DNA of 64,000 bases from Pterobdella sp. o SKG-2022 (taxonomy: Eukaryota; Annelida; Clitellata; Hirudinida; Piscicolidae), in contig OZ038321.1 in assembly GCA_964035795.1 (NCBI GenBank), positions 24,155,454-24,219,453 of the forward strand, given 5' to 3'. The position numbers and the translations under genes are program-made. Shown one piece after another: positions 44,928 to 58,450 of this stretch (positions are counted from its first letter, which is position 1; the number at the start of each line of letters is the position of its first letter). The notes beneath the pieces are model-generated. The model was given only the letters and a program-made list of their open reading frames with translations. It was not told the origin of the DNA and ran no database searches.

Positions 44928-45940
44928 TTCCAATCGTTTGTTCAAATTGTTTCGAAATTAACAATCCAGGTAAAGTCAATTCGTTTTGGTGGTAAAAGTT
45001 AATCTAGCGTTATGAAATACAGAAACATAACGAAACTTTGAATTTATCATGAAAAATACTTTTATTTGAAAAATTTATTTTCAAAAAATTTTCGATGAAT
45101 GTTTTAAAACTTCAACGAAACAGTATGCAAGGTATTGAGAGCAGATGTTTGGTACATGTCGGTAGCACTGTATTGAATAATATTTTAAATACATTTGATT
45201 GAAAATTCCAAAAGAAAAGTTAGAAATTTTTTCATTTGTTGCAAAAAATTCAAGTAATTTCAGTTATTTGAAAGCTTAGCACTTTTTATACAAAAAAAAC
45301 AACCATTTTTTAAAATAAATAAAATATTTAAAATTTTGAATCAGAAAATTTTTCCGCTTATAAGATAATAGAATTTGAAATTTATTATGAAAAAGTAATG
45401 ACCATTACAATAAAAGTATTATCAATTGATCAAGCAAAAGTAAAAAAATCTACTTCGGGAACCAAAATATAGTTCCGTCATCAATTTGAAGATAGTTAGA
45501 ATATGAATTTTCATCTGAAATCAAGAATCTTAAACCAGTGTGCTTATATGATATAAAGAAAGTTGAATTGATTTGTCGAAAAAAATTTTTAATACTTTTT
45601 TAAATGATTATTTTCATTTTTATTAAAAATCATTTTTAAAGTTTCAACAAGCTTTCAATATATTATTTAAGAATATTCTTTAGTTGAACTTGTATGTAAT
45701 GAAGGTTTTAGAAGTTTAAATCAACATTATCCGTGTTTTCAATAAAAAATAATAAAAGAAGTAAAATGAAAAAAATGTAAATAAAATATTCTTTCAAAAA
45801 TTGTGATGTAAAGTGATATTTAACAATATCAATATATTTTTCGATTAAAACTGTTTACTTTTAGTTCATAACTAAATGCTTCCTTCGCTATCGGAACGTT
45901 CAATTTGATATTGTTTTGCTAGCGAAAGCTTATAAAATAA
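44928..45940. promoter_or_regulatory. Shared divergent upstream region
   Basis: This 1-kb AT-rich interval lies between the start codons of the minus-strand STXBP4-like gene and the plus-strand SNF gene. It probably contains both promoters. No TATA box at a convincing distance or other named element is recognised. Confidence 0.4.
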
Positions 45941-47385
45941 ATGCTTGAAAAAATGGAAACTGAGGCTAATCCAAATCACACAATATATGTGAATAATTTG
46001 AACGAAAAGATCAAAAAAGCCGGTTAGTTAAACGTTTATTCTTGAAATAAAAAAATCAAAAGTTATGTAGACAATTCATAAAAAAACTATTTTTAAAATA
46101 TTTTTATTTTCATTCGAGAACTCAAAAAATCGCTGTTCGCTGTGTTTTCACAGTTTGGTGAAATTCTAGAAATAATAGCAAGAGATACTTTGAAAACAAA
46201 AGGGCAGGCTTTTGTGGTGTTTAAAGATATCACTTCATCTACAAACGCTATGCGTTCAATGCAAGGATTCCCATTCTATGAAAAGCCAATGGTTACACTT
46301 AACAAATAATGCAAATCGCCTTGAATTTTTTGATACTTTGAAATTAAATATATTAATCATTAAACATCTCAGAGAATCACTTATGCTAAGAAGGATAGTG
46401 ATGTGATTGCTAAGATGAAGGGAACCTTTGTTCCTAGACCCAAGAAACTTTTCATCAATGACCATGTGACAAAGAAAAAAAAGTCCCAAAAGTTATTCCC
46501 ATTTATTCAAAGAAATATTGTCAAGTTTACAATAGAAATAGTTACACTCAAATCAATCTTAGTGTTTTAGTTTGAAAAATTTTAAATATATTTTTTTTAT
46601 AAGTTAAAATACATTTTTTTTTCAAATAATGTAGAGGTTCTATGGTTGAAAAACTAGGCAAGCAGAAAGCTAATCTCAATAGGCCTCTGCAACCAAGTTT
46701 GTATTCTCTTCAATTTCTCAATAAATGCATATTTGAAATTATATTTTCATGTTTTATCATGAATATGTATTAGCTTTCCAAAATCTAGGGTTTTTAGCTA
46801 ATTTTTTATGATAAGGCTGAACTTTAAGAGAACTATAGCTGTTTTTTTGCTAAATAAATTTGCTAAAATTTTTTCATACATAAACATTAAAAAATTGTTG
46901 AATATTATTCATAAGTACATTAAGATGCTTTCAAAAAGTTAAATTTGTCAACAACTTCTACAGCAACCCAGTCATTGCAAACCTCTCAACCAGCCAACCC
47001 TGCTCTCATTCCTGATCAACCTCCCCATTACATTCTCTTTCTCACTTGTCTCCCAGAGGAAACCAATGAATCCATGCTGCAGATTCTCTTCAACCAGTTA
47101 GTATCAACATCTTATTCTAACCATTATACTCTTTTAATTTAGATAAATGCAATTTATAATGGGCTAGTAATGTTTAATTATGAGTTATTGAAAAAAAAGC
47201 AATGTAAAGTATGCCTTTGTGACAGGTTTTCTGGTTTCAAAGAGGTTCGTTTGGTTCCAGGTAGGCATGATATTGCTTTTGTGGAGTTTGATAATGAGTT
47301 CCAAGCTGCTTCTGCTAAAGAAGCTTTACAGGGGTTTAACCTCACTCCCAATAGTTCTATCAAAATCACTTTTGCTAAAAAATAA
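45941..47385 (+). CDS. snf: U1A/U2B''-type snRNP protein (SNF homologue), two RRMs
   Basis: Six exons: 45941-46022, 46119-46291, 46373-46491, 46635-46696, 46964-47096 and 47226-47385. Two in-frame ATGs (45941 and 45953) give 242 or 238 aa; the second fits the family start better. RRM1 has RNP2 TIYVNNL and RNP1 GQAFVVF, with the family signature [21 protein letters not shown] Lys-rich linker follows. RRM2 has [13 protein letters not shown] and HDIAFVEF and ends in the conserved KITFAKK. The protein binds U1 and U2 snRNA stem-loops in the spliceosome. Invertebrates commonly have one gene serving both roles. All introns are GT-AG. Intron 4 contains a dispersed repeat ending about 20 bp before the acceptor. 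Confidence 0.95.
46797..46945. repeat. Dispersed AT-rich repeat, fullest copy
   Basis: It contains TTTTTATGATAAGGCTGAAC at the left and TTCATAAGTACATTAAGATG at the right. Related copies lie at 1-40 (right end only), 9100-9200 and 54455-54575. No terminal repeats or coding capacity are seen. Confidence 0.6.
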
Positions 47386-47425
47386 CTAGTTGTGTTTTAT
47401 TTTAAAATATAGTTTCTGTTTTTTC

Positions 47426-47431
47426 AATAAA
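47426..47431 (+). terminator. Polyadenylation signal of the SNF gene
   Basis: AATAAA lies 41 bp after the stop codon, a typical distance. Confidence 0.6.
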
Positions 47432-47987
47432 GTCCAGTTAAAAGTTGTTTCCAACAGAGTTTACTGTATTGAATTTAGAAAAATATGTAATGTGTCAGTT
47501 TGGGTGAACTCAAATAAAAACTTTTCTGATTTATTAAAAAAGATTTCCAAAGCTATATTGGAGTTCAAACAAAAACGGCTAGCGCGTTGAGGTTATGCTT
47601 GAAGCATTTTATACTAGATCTTGAATTTCTTCGTATATACCAATGAGGTTAAAAAATGACAAATATTTGCAATTTCAATCGAAGTTGAAGGGTATAAAAA
47701 ATGAGTTTACAAGTAAATAGTTTTTTCCTAGGACTAGCTCAGAAAACAAGTAATCTACTCGATAATGCTTGCTAGACTTAAAAATCTGTGTTGTCGAGAA
47801 ATAGCTTGCGAATTTTCAAATGTGATACTCGATTTGCCAAATGTGCATTTAATGATAAATTTTTCAGTGAAAATCTTCATTTCGTGGTTTTTCTGAAGAA
47901 ATAGCCTTTTTTATTTCGTTTGCATCCAGCCTTGATTTATTTTTGAATAAAGATATTAAACAAAATAATTTGTTTCAAAAATGTGCA

Positions 47988-48090
47988 TCATAAAAACACG
48001 ACAATATTTTAATGTTTTATTTTAACGAAGCTTTTTGATATTAAAAAGTTTCATCAAATAAAAAATTCAAATATTGTCGTGTTTTTATGA
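47988..48090. repeat. Inverted repeat between convergent genes
   Basis: The arms are 47988-48009 and 48069-48090 (TCATAAAAACACGACAATAT...), 22 bp perfect, with weaker pairing continuing inward. The hairpin lies between the 3' ends of the SNF gene and the guanylyl cyclase. Confidence 0.75.
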
Positions 48091-48091
48091 T

Positions 48092-51000
48092 TTAAATCAA
48101 GTTAATTATAAAGTTTAGTATGCTAATGAAAATAAATTGGGTTTTCCACACTAGTACTTTTACCAAAATTAAAACATGATCTTACCCGTGATTGTTATCT
48201 CTGTAAAAAAAAATTATAGATGTTTAAAATTCATAGCACTTCATTTGTTTAATTAATAAAATTACTTTGACAGTTTCATGTATATTCAAAGTAATGTATG
48301 ACTATTACCCAGTGAGAGCTGGTGCTTCAGGCAAAGGCTTGTCAAAACCTTCTTTCCCAACCAACCAATATGTTTTGTGCATTCCCTTGCCCTGGGTTAT
48401 ATTTAAGAGTATACTTTTAAAATTTTCTATTGGAAGAAAGTTTCTGATATAAAATGAATAAATATTTTTATCTTAAGTGTTTTCAGTTTTTTGAGGTTTT
48501 TGGTTCTAAAAAATTTCAAATCTTGATTAAAATACAACTAAAATTAAATTTATTATTCACCTTCAACTCTACTTCTCCTCTGTACTCAATCTTGTAGCCA
48601 CCAAGCAGCAACAGCTTATCTCTGGTTGACCAGCTCACGTGAATGCGAAATGCTGAAAACAATAAATTGAAATATTTCATACTAGACACACACACAATGG
48701 CTCATCAAGTATTTGATAAAGTAAGTTCTGTTTATAAATAATTAACTTTTGTATTGGGGTCTAGTGAATTATTTATTGGCTAATCACTCTCTATCAGAAA
48801 ACTCTTTATACTGTTTGATTTGAGCACAACTCATGCTCATTAGAAACCTGTAGAAACTAATAGAACCTGTGGAGGTGGACTCCATACGACTAGCTGTGTT
48901 GACAGTATCACCAAAAAGGCAAAACCTGGGCATTCTGAGACCCACTACTCCTGCCACGCAAGATCCTTTAAAAGGTTATTCGGGGTTAGTTCAACTAATT
49001 ATTCAATCAATTCTAAGTTTATTGAACTCATTATATAAGCGTTAATACTTTCCCTTATTGAAGCAAAGCTTCTTTAAAAAAGTGATTAGTTATTTAATAC
49101 ATTCAAATTTTTACCTGTGTGAATGCCAATACGGATTCTCAATGGTATATTTGGCATATGGATAATTTCAAATTGGCCACATTTGCTTAGAAGATCCAAT
49201 GCCATGGTTGAAATTTCACCAGCATGTCTGTCTCCGTTACGGACAGGCAAACCACTGCAGGCCATATACGCATCTCCTATCGTCTCTACCTGTGAAAAAG
49301 CTTATGACAATTTCATTTGTAAAATAAACCTTTAAGTTTTAGTAAAAATTTTATTCAAAATGATATACTTGTATTTAAATCTTTAAATAGAAAGCTTAAT
49401 ATAGCTTATTTGAAACTTTAGTTATAATTAGACTTGTATTCTTTTCTTTTTGAGTCTGAGCTAAAACACTACCTTTTGTTTTTTTGTACCTGAGCTGAAT
49501 TAATATAGATTTTATTTTTTTCGTTACTTTAATTTTTTCATGTTTTACGCCTTTATTTCTGCGTTATCGAGATTCTTCATATAGATACTTAAGTATTTCA
49601 ATAACCCGTCTTCTAGATTCTCTTTTTATTTTGCACAAACTACAACCTCACATAATTATATAATAAACAACTTTTAAGTTTTTACATCTATTATTTTTTT
49701 CTTTAAATTCTCTACCGTTTTTTATAACTTTGCTAATGCAACTAAGACTTGTTGAAAATGTCAGCGTCATAAAATTTCCTACGTTTTCTTCTGATATCCT
49801 CATAATCTGAAGTTTTGCTGCACGGAATTCAAGTTTACAAAAAAACATACGATTTCTCTAAAAAACTACAATCGACAAGTTTTAGTCCAGCTTGACCAAC
49901 TGCAAAGTCCTTGTGACTTGTTTTCGCCTTCAAGCCCTTCTTTGTCTTTTTGACATTTTCACACGTTTGCTTTAAACAAATCTTTAGTTTTGGAGTTACG
50001 TTGCGAGACTTGATCAGACGTCAGGGTACTCTTTTTTAATTTTCTTCAGAGTCATTTTTAGTTTTTTTATGATTAACTAAACTAGCCTATTAACAAAAAA
50101 AATTTGAATCAAACAGTTTCATTAACTGAATAATGATACGAAGCTTTTCGTATGTTGAATTAACATTATCAAGTATACAAACTTGTATACAAATCGTTTT
50201 ATTTTTTTATTATTCTTACATTCGTTTTTTTTTTTACAGTGATTTGATTTCCATGTGGAGTTTAGAGATTTAACTTTAGGAAAATCTTATACATTTTTTA
50301 ACTCAAATAGCTCTCAATTTTTACAATCTTTAGAACGAGGCGGTTTTCAGATACATTTCAGTAAGTTCAACCTCATCATAAGAAATAATTCTCCTAGTCT
50401 AACCATTTAAAACTGTCTTATTTTGTGAATGATATTAAAAAAGTTTAGAGATTTCTTATAGATCAAAGCGCTTGCTACAACTTTAATGTAGCGAAAACAC
50501 ACTGTAGGAGTGGTGCTAACCGTCGGCCCACGATGGGGCCAGCCCGGTAACTTTAGATAATTAGTTTAATGCTTTACCTCTACGGACCGATATCATTGGT
50601 GAACCAAAATACAAGCGTTGTTAATGATGACATTGGATGATGCTAATCATGAAACATCAAATAATAACTTAAGTCACAAATCGACATAATTGTCGATAAA
50701 CAGATATCTAACCTTATAAACGTCGTAATCATCAATAGTCCCGTCGAACATAGTGTAGAGATCGTTCAACAGCCTCACTACCTCCATAGGACTACTCATA
50801 GCCGAAATAGTTGTGAAACCAACGATATCACTGAAGTACACCGTAACCTTTTGAGTTTGAAAGAAGCTATGAAGTTAGAAACATTGTGTTAAAAATTTGT
50901 TTATATCCATAGGTATATAGATCTAAATAAAATTAAAAGATGTATAAAGACTTCACTGAACTTCATGCGTATTATATTTGAAAAAAGTATTTGATACAAG

Positions 51001-54000
51001 AACTTGATGAGGATTCCCATTCATGACATGATATTCTCACTTCTTCGTAGCTTTCCGGATCCACTGCTTTTCCTGATAGAAGGCTTTTAGCTACAGATTT
51101 GGGCAACATTTGAGCCAGCAAACTTTCAGTTTTTTGTTTTTCTACATCTAAGGCTTGTGTTCTTAGTTTGACTTTTTTTTCCAATTCGCTGGAATACTTT
51201 TCAAGTTTTTTGAACATAGCATCTACTATATTCACTTTTCTGGAAGATAATTCAACGTATATAATAGACTCTTAAATGAGTTTGAACATTTCATCTCAAA
51301 AATAGTATATTTACTCGACCTTCCTTTATTGATTGCTTTGAGTTTAGTTAGTATGTTTTCAAACTCTGGCCTGGCCTCAGGCAACTCACTCCAGCATTCT
51401 TTCATCAGCTGAATGAACTCAGGAGATGCCGACCCTTGTGAGATGGCTGGTCGACATAAGGGAGGTGGCCTGATGATCTTTTTCAAAAGATCTGTGTTGT
51501 TTGGTTTATTATGTTTTGATTTTAAAATCATTTATAAATCGCTGTTACCTGGAGGTTCTTTTTCAAGCATTGAAAACGGTGGAGCCATGAGCAGAACCTT
51601 TGGAAAGTAATTGCTCAAATAAATTTATATAAATTTTGATTATTGTTTTTAAACAAAAAAAAGTTTCTAAGTGAGTTAACGAAAAATTTTTTTCTAAAAG
51701 ATGAATATAGTGTCATTTTATTACTTCTTGCATTATAATAGAAAAGCTGTATATATCGCCTTTTTGAGTTCCCTTCCTAAAACCTTCCTCTTGTCGTAGA
51801 ATTTCCGGAGCAGTCCATAACAGATCTTCGGGTTATTGCATGTGATATCTGACTGCTTGGTTGAACTAAGTTGTCTGCTTATGAACAAAGATCTTGCACA
51901 GATTGAAAAAAACTATGTGTCAGTATATAAAAATTCCAACTTCCATTGATTATGGCTAAAACCTTTAAATTACTTTCATACAATTTCAGATGATAACCAG
52001 TAAACAAAATTTTTCACATATATGATGTTATCTAGTAATTTAAATTTAAATAAGGAGAAAAAAATATTTGTTAATATTTTACAAAAATCCGTACATTTTA
52101 GTTTATAAGTTTTTGAGTAAATGAATACATTTGATATATAGAAGCTTTAAAAATTGTGAAAAAATTCATATAGTTTTCATTTTTAGTTCTTAAAGTTCAC
52201 CTTTAGTTTCTAATTTCAGTTTGTTTTTTGTTTTATCATAGATATTTTTAACTCCAAAATCTGTCACTTTCAGCACCCAACGCATATCAATGGCGCAGTT
52301 TGTTGACTTGAGATTTCCATGGACAGCCAGTGAGCTGTAGTGTAAGTATTTCATGCCCTGTGTGGTTGATCGACCCATTTATGTAAGAAAACTTCACTAA
52401 GGATACACATATCTAAAATAATAGACAAAAAAATTCATTAATGAGTGCGGATAATAAATATGAATAGAAAGTCATGAGAAAGTTTTTAACAAAAACTTTT
52501 TTTCATGTAATTCACAATGCAACATAAAAAAACCATTGTAAGATCGGTGAGCAGGGACATCTTGAATTCCCAGTCCAAACTGGTGTTCCTCTGATACAAA
52601 ATATCCTATCAAATAGTAGACATTTTACTAACTGAACTCATCAAATAATTGAGATTTTTAAATTAAATTTTTCTATTTTTACTTGAAACTCAAAACTTAT
52701 AATAAATTTTTATTAAAGTTATAGATGAGAAAAGTTTCTTCAACTAATAAATTATTTTTAGAATCTAAATTTAAAAAAGTATATAGAATTTTTCATTAAG
52801 TGAGATTTTTGATGTTTGCAACAAATATTCAGTTACTTGATAACGATGATATAACATGAATATCAAAAGGAAAAAACTCAAAAATATAATAAGTTTAGCA
52901 TTCTCTCCACCTAAAACAATAGTAAAATATAAAAACTCATCANNNNNNNNNNNNNNNNNNNNNNNNNNNNNNNNNNNNNNNNNNNNNNNNNNNNNNNNNN
53001 NNNNNNNNNNNNNNNNNNNNNNNNNNNNNNNNNNNNNNNNNNNNNNNNNNNNNNNNNNNNNNNNNNNNNNNNNNNNNNNNNNNNNNNNNNNNNNNNNNNN
53101 NNNNNNNNNNNNNNNNNNNNNNNNNNNNNNNNNNNNNNNNNNAAGAAGCATGAATGGATCTGATATGACATACAGCTAAACTGCCTCTAGAGCAATACTC
53201 AAATAGGATTCCAGGTTTATCAAGACTCAGAAAGCAGCCAACAAAAGGATTTATGTTCTCATGCCTCAACTCTGCCATCTGTAACGTATATCAGCCATTT
53301 ATATTATGGTGAAGGTAAAAGGTAGGGATACTACTATGCTTGAACAGAAACGTGGTAGTAGTTTGGGATAATTTATTTTACGGTGCTCTGTTGTTTTATT
53401 CGATAATTATGTTTAGGATGAAAAAATTTTGTACAAAATCTAGAACCCAAACCGATTTAATGCTTTAAACTTCATTAAGCACATAAATTAAGTGTCAGTA
53501 ACTTTTTAGTGTTTTGACACCCAATAAAATTTATTTTTTAAATTTATTAAACCAAGTTTCGTTAGATTTTTCAAAACATGAATTATTTTAAAAAAATTTT
53601 CACCATTTTCAAGTGGTTTTGCATTTGAGCGTTGATCTTCAAGTTTTTAATGTTCAACTTTTTGAGGAAAACAATGTCGCCCTTCAATAGAAAATTCCTA
53701 TATTAATTTAACACTAATAAATTTTCACTATAGTCTTCAAGAAACATTGTATGTTCTTAGTAAAATTTGAATTTATTAAACAATACTTCTTGATTTATAA
53801 GGAATTTGTTGAAAAAACATATAAAACAAATTTTAATTGGCTAAAATTTTCGATAAGTTTTGCATTATCATAATTCATTGGTGTATAGTTATAAATAATC
53901 ACGATAAAGTTGAACTTATCGCAAATTTTAGTCGATTAAAGTTTGTTTTGCATGTTCTTTCAAGAAATTCCTCATATTTTAAGAAGTTTATTTCAATTGA

Positions 54001-56852
54001 TTCAATATATAATTTTTGTTTATGAAAAATAAAAATGATATTTTAATTAATTTTACTCTTCTTAAATCTCTTTTTACTTGGATATACAAACAAGCGTAGT
54101 AACATTATATCTGCAGATGGAATTCGAAGACATATGCTTGATGCTTGCCACTGATGCTGTGTTTTCATAGGAAGGACTCTGAAAGGATGTATTATCAAAA
54201 AATGAAGGCGTTGAAAATCTGTAAGTAAACAGGATAATGTGTTTTGATAAATTAATAATCAGTAATTATTGTTTTACTAAAAAAATATTATTATTACTGA
54301 AATTAATTTTTGAAAAATGTATTGTTCGAATACTTGAATATAGTTTAAAAAGTAAAAGTGTAACTTTACAGGTCACCAGTTTTAAAAATTACTAATTATT
54401 GAAAAAAAACATTTAATTGTGATTAACTTTTGAATAAACGAACTTTTTTTGGAGGCATCTTATGATAAGGCTAAAATTACCGAAAATTATAGCTTTTTTT
54501 TGCTCAATAAATTTACAAAAGCTCTTCCATAAATCGACGTAAAAAAATTGTTAAAAACATAATATATATAATCTTGGAATTCAATTTTTTTTGTGGAGAG
54601 CATTAAAAATTTTTCACTTTGTGCTCTTCTTCCCCAGAAGCGTTTTGGACATGAACCACTTCATCGGGAAATACTATCACTTTTTTCTTACCTTTCACTA
54701 ACTTTTTGAACAAGAAGTTTTGTCTGCATAAATAAAAGACAAAAAAACTTAAAAATTTGGAAAATTTAAAAATAAGACTTAATTAAGATTTTAAGTGCTA
54801 GCACTTATTTCATCAAGTTATAATACTAGATAAAGGTGATAAAAATAATGAAATGTGATACAACAAGCAAACTAGCCTGTATTTTTTTCCTATGAGAAGA
54901 CCAATAGTCGCAGCTACGATCAACAAAACAATTGCTATGGTTGCTATCTCCACGTTATTCGCTGAAATACGTTTTAGTATTTCAAAAATAGGGGCGAACA
55001 ACACTTATCGACAGGGAAAATTTAGTTTTATGGGCTAAAAATTTTTCAAAGCTCTAATTTCATTGAATAATTTTTAGCAAGAATCAGAAATGTTAAATTT
55101 TATCCCCATTCACTACTAACAATTCTTGTCACAGTTTTCAAAGCACAAAATAGAAGGCAAAAGATTTCCGAGTAAAGATACATAGTCGGCAACAAAAAAA
55201 ACTTGGTTTTTTACTGCTAGAGATCCTTCTAACACGATTCTGAATCGTTTTTGAGGCGTCCAGACCCACATGGAGAAGAACAAAGGCAACGGAGCTGCAA
55301 GGTTGAAGTCGTTTCCTTTTGTGTCGATATAAGTATTTCCCCCCATCAATTTTATTGGTAGAAATTGTTTGTCTGATTCTAAATTTTCTCTCCCATCTAC
55401 CAACCAGTGGGCTAGCATCAAAGCGTTGTAAGATCTCTCGTCGTACATTGAGTACTGAAGGAGGACAGATTATAAAAACTATATAAAATAATCACCTGTT
55501 CCTTTGTAGTTTAAGAATGAAAAATTTTGTATGAAAATTATAAAATAACTGCATCTCGAAAAATTTTATAATTAGCAATTTTTTTAATGACAGAGCTCAA
55601 CCACCTGCTCATATATTTCTAGCTTTTTATCCAAAATAAGTTGTTGATTGTGCAATTTTAGTACAAAACTTTTTTGCAATATACTTTTAGTTAACGTCGA
55701 ATTACTTGCTTCATTCAGAAAATCGTTTATATTGAGATATGTAATGATTTTTTTGGTATCGTTATGTGTTGTTTCTATATTTATTGTTCTAAGAGAAGTT
55801 TCTCCTCCGTAAATAATAAGAAAATCAAATGAAAGCAAAATTTGAGATTCCTTGAAAGCATTCAAAAACTCTACGCATTCCTCCAAAGACATCAAAAGTA
55901 TCAAATCTGAAATCATGATTTTGAACCAGTTATTTAATAATTATACTAAATATATGATTTTCTACATTAAAAACTGATTTATTAAGTCATATTCAACAGT
56001 ACTTTTTGTTTTTTTCGGTACAACATTCCACAAAAGTCTTATATTGCCTGTGTAGGATCGAGAAGTTTCATCGAAAGAAAATTTTTCATTGTTATTGAAA
56101 CTGGCGAAAATCAACTTAACTAAATATGAAATTGGGGATCTTTTTGAAAAAAAAGAGTGAAATAGAAAAGAAAACTCATGAGTGATTTCGATATAGTCAG
56201 GAATTGAAGCGATGATAGCTACTTCCGAGATTGCAAATGATTCTAAAACATTATGTATAGCCATGGCGGCTTGTCTCGGTTGAGGCTTGCTTGAAAAACT
56301 TCTAGAAGAAAAAATGTTTTCTTTTTTTGTTGTTGAGTAATCAACTCTTGGTAACTGTTTTGAAGTTTTTGAATAAAATTTCAATGTTTAAATTAATGAT
56401 TAAAGACATACGTTGCACTGCCAAGTGATGGCATACAGATTCACAGAAAATTTTCGTGGGTACAACTCATAAGCAAGCTTTGTCAAAGCTATAACTTTTT
56501 CACAATATTTTTCTTTTTTGTGATCACCATACACTATTAAAGAAAGATTTAAATGATTTGAATTCAAATAACCGTCATCAAAAAACTCGATAAAACTCGT
56601 TTCTGTTAAGTTACAAGTATTTTTGAAACGTGAGTCTTGATTGTCCCGCAAGTTTTCTTCAACAGCGTTTAATGATTTTTTAATTAATTCAGCTTCAGAG
56701 TTCAATTCGTCGCAGATTGTAGGAAAAAAAATGGAAATATGATGAGATTCATTCCCTTTCACTTTGTGGAATTCAAAAAAAACTAAAACCAAACACAAAA
56801 CTATAAATCGGTTAAACATTTCAAGTTTCGTTAAGAAACTTTTTACTTCCAT
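48092..56852 (-). CDS. Receptor-type (membrane) guanylyl cyclase
   Basis: Minus-strand exons: 56852-56412, 56354-56003, 55906-55605, 55454-55121, 54961-54877, 54723-54618, 54178-54104, 53681-53604, 53278-53174, 52605-52534, 52357-52201, 51825-51725, 51597-51549, 51491-51320, 51239-51041, 50847-50713, 49289-49115, 48965-48867, 48652-48561, 48391-48309 and 48200-48186; a tentative last exon is 48122-48092. Phases agree at every junction, giving about 1,075 aa or slightly more. A signal peptide probably starts at Met12. Residues to about 478 form a natriuretic-receptor-like ectodomain, and the membrane helix is about 482-500. The kinase-homology domain keeps VFLKK (Lys572) and DFG (683-685) but has HGN for HRD (663-665), so it is a pseudokinase. 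A dimerisation coiled coil is about 815-865. The cyclase has metal Asp883 and Asp927, guanine-selecting Glu923 and Cys995, and Asn1002/Arg1006, so it should make cGMP. Confidence 0.93.
52943..53142. other. Assembly gap (200 N)
   Basis: The gap is exactly 200 N, a placeholder length. It lies in the cyclase intron between exons 53278-53174 and 52605-52534. Those exons join in frame (GSLA to DILYQ), so no coding sequence seems lost. Confidence 0.95.
54455..54575. repeat. Dispersed AT-rich repeat, cyclase intron copy
   Basis: It shares CTTATGATAAGGCT, TTTTTTGCTCAATAAATTT and AAAAAATTGTT with the copy at 46797-46945, in the same order. Confidence 0.5.
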
Positions 56853-57956
56853 TATCGACTTTTGTAAGCCTTTAAAAACTCATTTTTTACAACAAAATAA
56901 TTTAAATCTTCATGTAAACTTCAAAAAGCAGGTGTTTGTATAATTAGCTAATTGCATCCACTTGACTAATCATTTGGTGCTTTATAACTCGGGCATGCAG
57001 AGATGACTTGCGTATTATTCAAAGATAGTCACATTGTGAAATATTGCAATGTTTTTTTTGACTCTATTAGTACATTTATTAAGTCTTGTTCTAAAACTTA
57101 TTCTGATTACATCATTCCAATTTTGAGAGAAAGCTTTTTTGTTTTATCAGTTAAAATAGTGGCATTTTTATAACACCTAGTGTGCCAAACCAAGCTTAAA
57201 ATGAAACATTTTTTAAAAAGCTTCTCAGAGGCTATTTTGAAAAGTTTTTAATAAATTTCAACAAAAAATTAAGTGAAATAGCATTTGATAGTGATATTTA
57301 AAAAAAAAAATTCTAGAACTCTCAATAAAAATAAATTTATAGGATTCTTTCTTTTTAGCCTTGAAAAGTTTATAAGTCAAATAAAATTTGAAAAAATACA
57401 AAAAATTATAAATTGATGGAAAGTTGTTTAAAAATTCTTAGAATTTATTTTAAATACATAAATTCAAGCAAAAGTATAAGCTTCTATTTTTAACAAGTTT
57501 AACCTTATTATAGCATGTGACACTTATTTTCGAAAAGTATAAAAAAATTATTTTTTGATATTGTTTTAAAATTTTGTTTAAACACAATTTTTGTTGTCAT
57601 TATATGATCAAAAAAAAATTTCACTTTCTCTTGACATTCTAAAGTATTCTTCACAATTTAAGAACCAATAGGAAAGGAATTTTCTCTGATAGAATCTTTT
57701 AGAACCAATCATATTGAAACATTGGTATGACATCGATTGGCATTTTATGTACCCATTTCATTATTTAGTTAAAATACGTGGTGTTTTATCATCATAATAA
57801 CTTTAGTGTTTGGAAACGAGAAATGATGCAGTTTTGTGAAACTTTTATTTACCATCCGTTTAAAGTTTTTCAGTTTTAAGATTGAAATGACGAAAATCTT
57901 GAGCAACTTTTGAATAATAATAATTAGTTATTTTTATAGCGCCTTATACGCCTCGT
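56853..57956. other. Upstream region of the guanylyl cyclase
   Basis: It should hold the cyclase promoter on the minus strand. Several CCAAT-type pentamers occur at 57664-57745. No gene is seen. Confidence 0.35.
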
Positions 57957-58450
57957 TCAAAAGCACTCTTCTATGAACTGCTTAAAGTAGAAAGATTTTA
58001 GGTTTTTGAGAAAAGTAGGATAGGAAGAAGATTTAAGATTAGGAGGAAGAGAGTTCCAGAGAAGTGGACCAAAGAAAGAAAAATCAGATTTAGCATAGAA
58101 GTGAGAGAGAATGAAAAGTTGAGAACGAGTAGAGGACCGTAGGCCGGCACGTTTAGGAGGTAGTAAGAGGTTAGAAAGATAGGAAGGCAAAGTAGAATGA
58201 AAAATTTTGTACATGAGAGTACAGATTTTAAAAGAAAAGCGAAAGTAACCAGTGAAAATCGACAAAAGATGGAGAGATATAGGAGAATTTAGGAGTATGA
58301 GACCAGGCGTGCAGCAGAGTTGAAAGCTTTGATTAAAGAGTAGAAAGTAGATTTAGGAAGATTAAAGTAAAGAGTTACAGTAATCAAGTCGGGAAAGAAC
58401 AAGAGGGCAGACAAGAATTTTAAGAGAGGCATCATCGAGATCTGTCTGAT
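57957..58450 (-). mobile_element. 3' end of a CR1/L2/Rex1-type LINE
   Basis: The minus strand reads LDYCNSLYFNLPKSTFYSLI and AFNSAARLVSYS, then after stops and a frame change FRFSFKICTLMYKIFHSTLP, RAGLRSSTRSQLF and FFGPLLWNSLPPNLKSS. These are the conserved C-terminal blocks after the reverse transcriptase in these LINEs. At least one frameshift and one stop make it inactive. Confidence 0.85.

Noticed and set aside
52771..53278. Long open frames running through the N block
   Set aside because: They are artefacts of translating Ns; only 53278-53174 is a real exon there.
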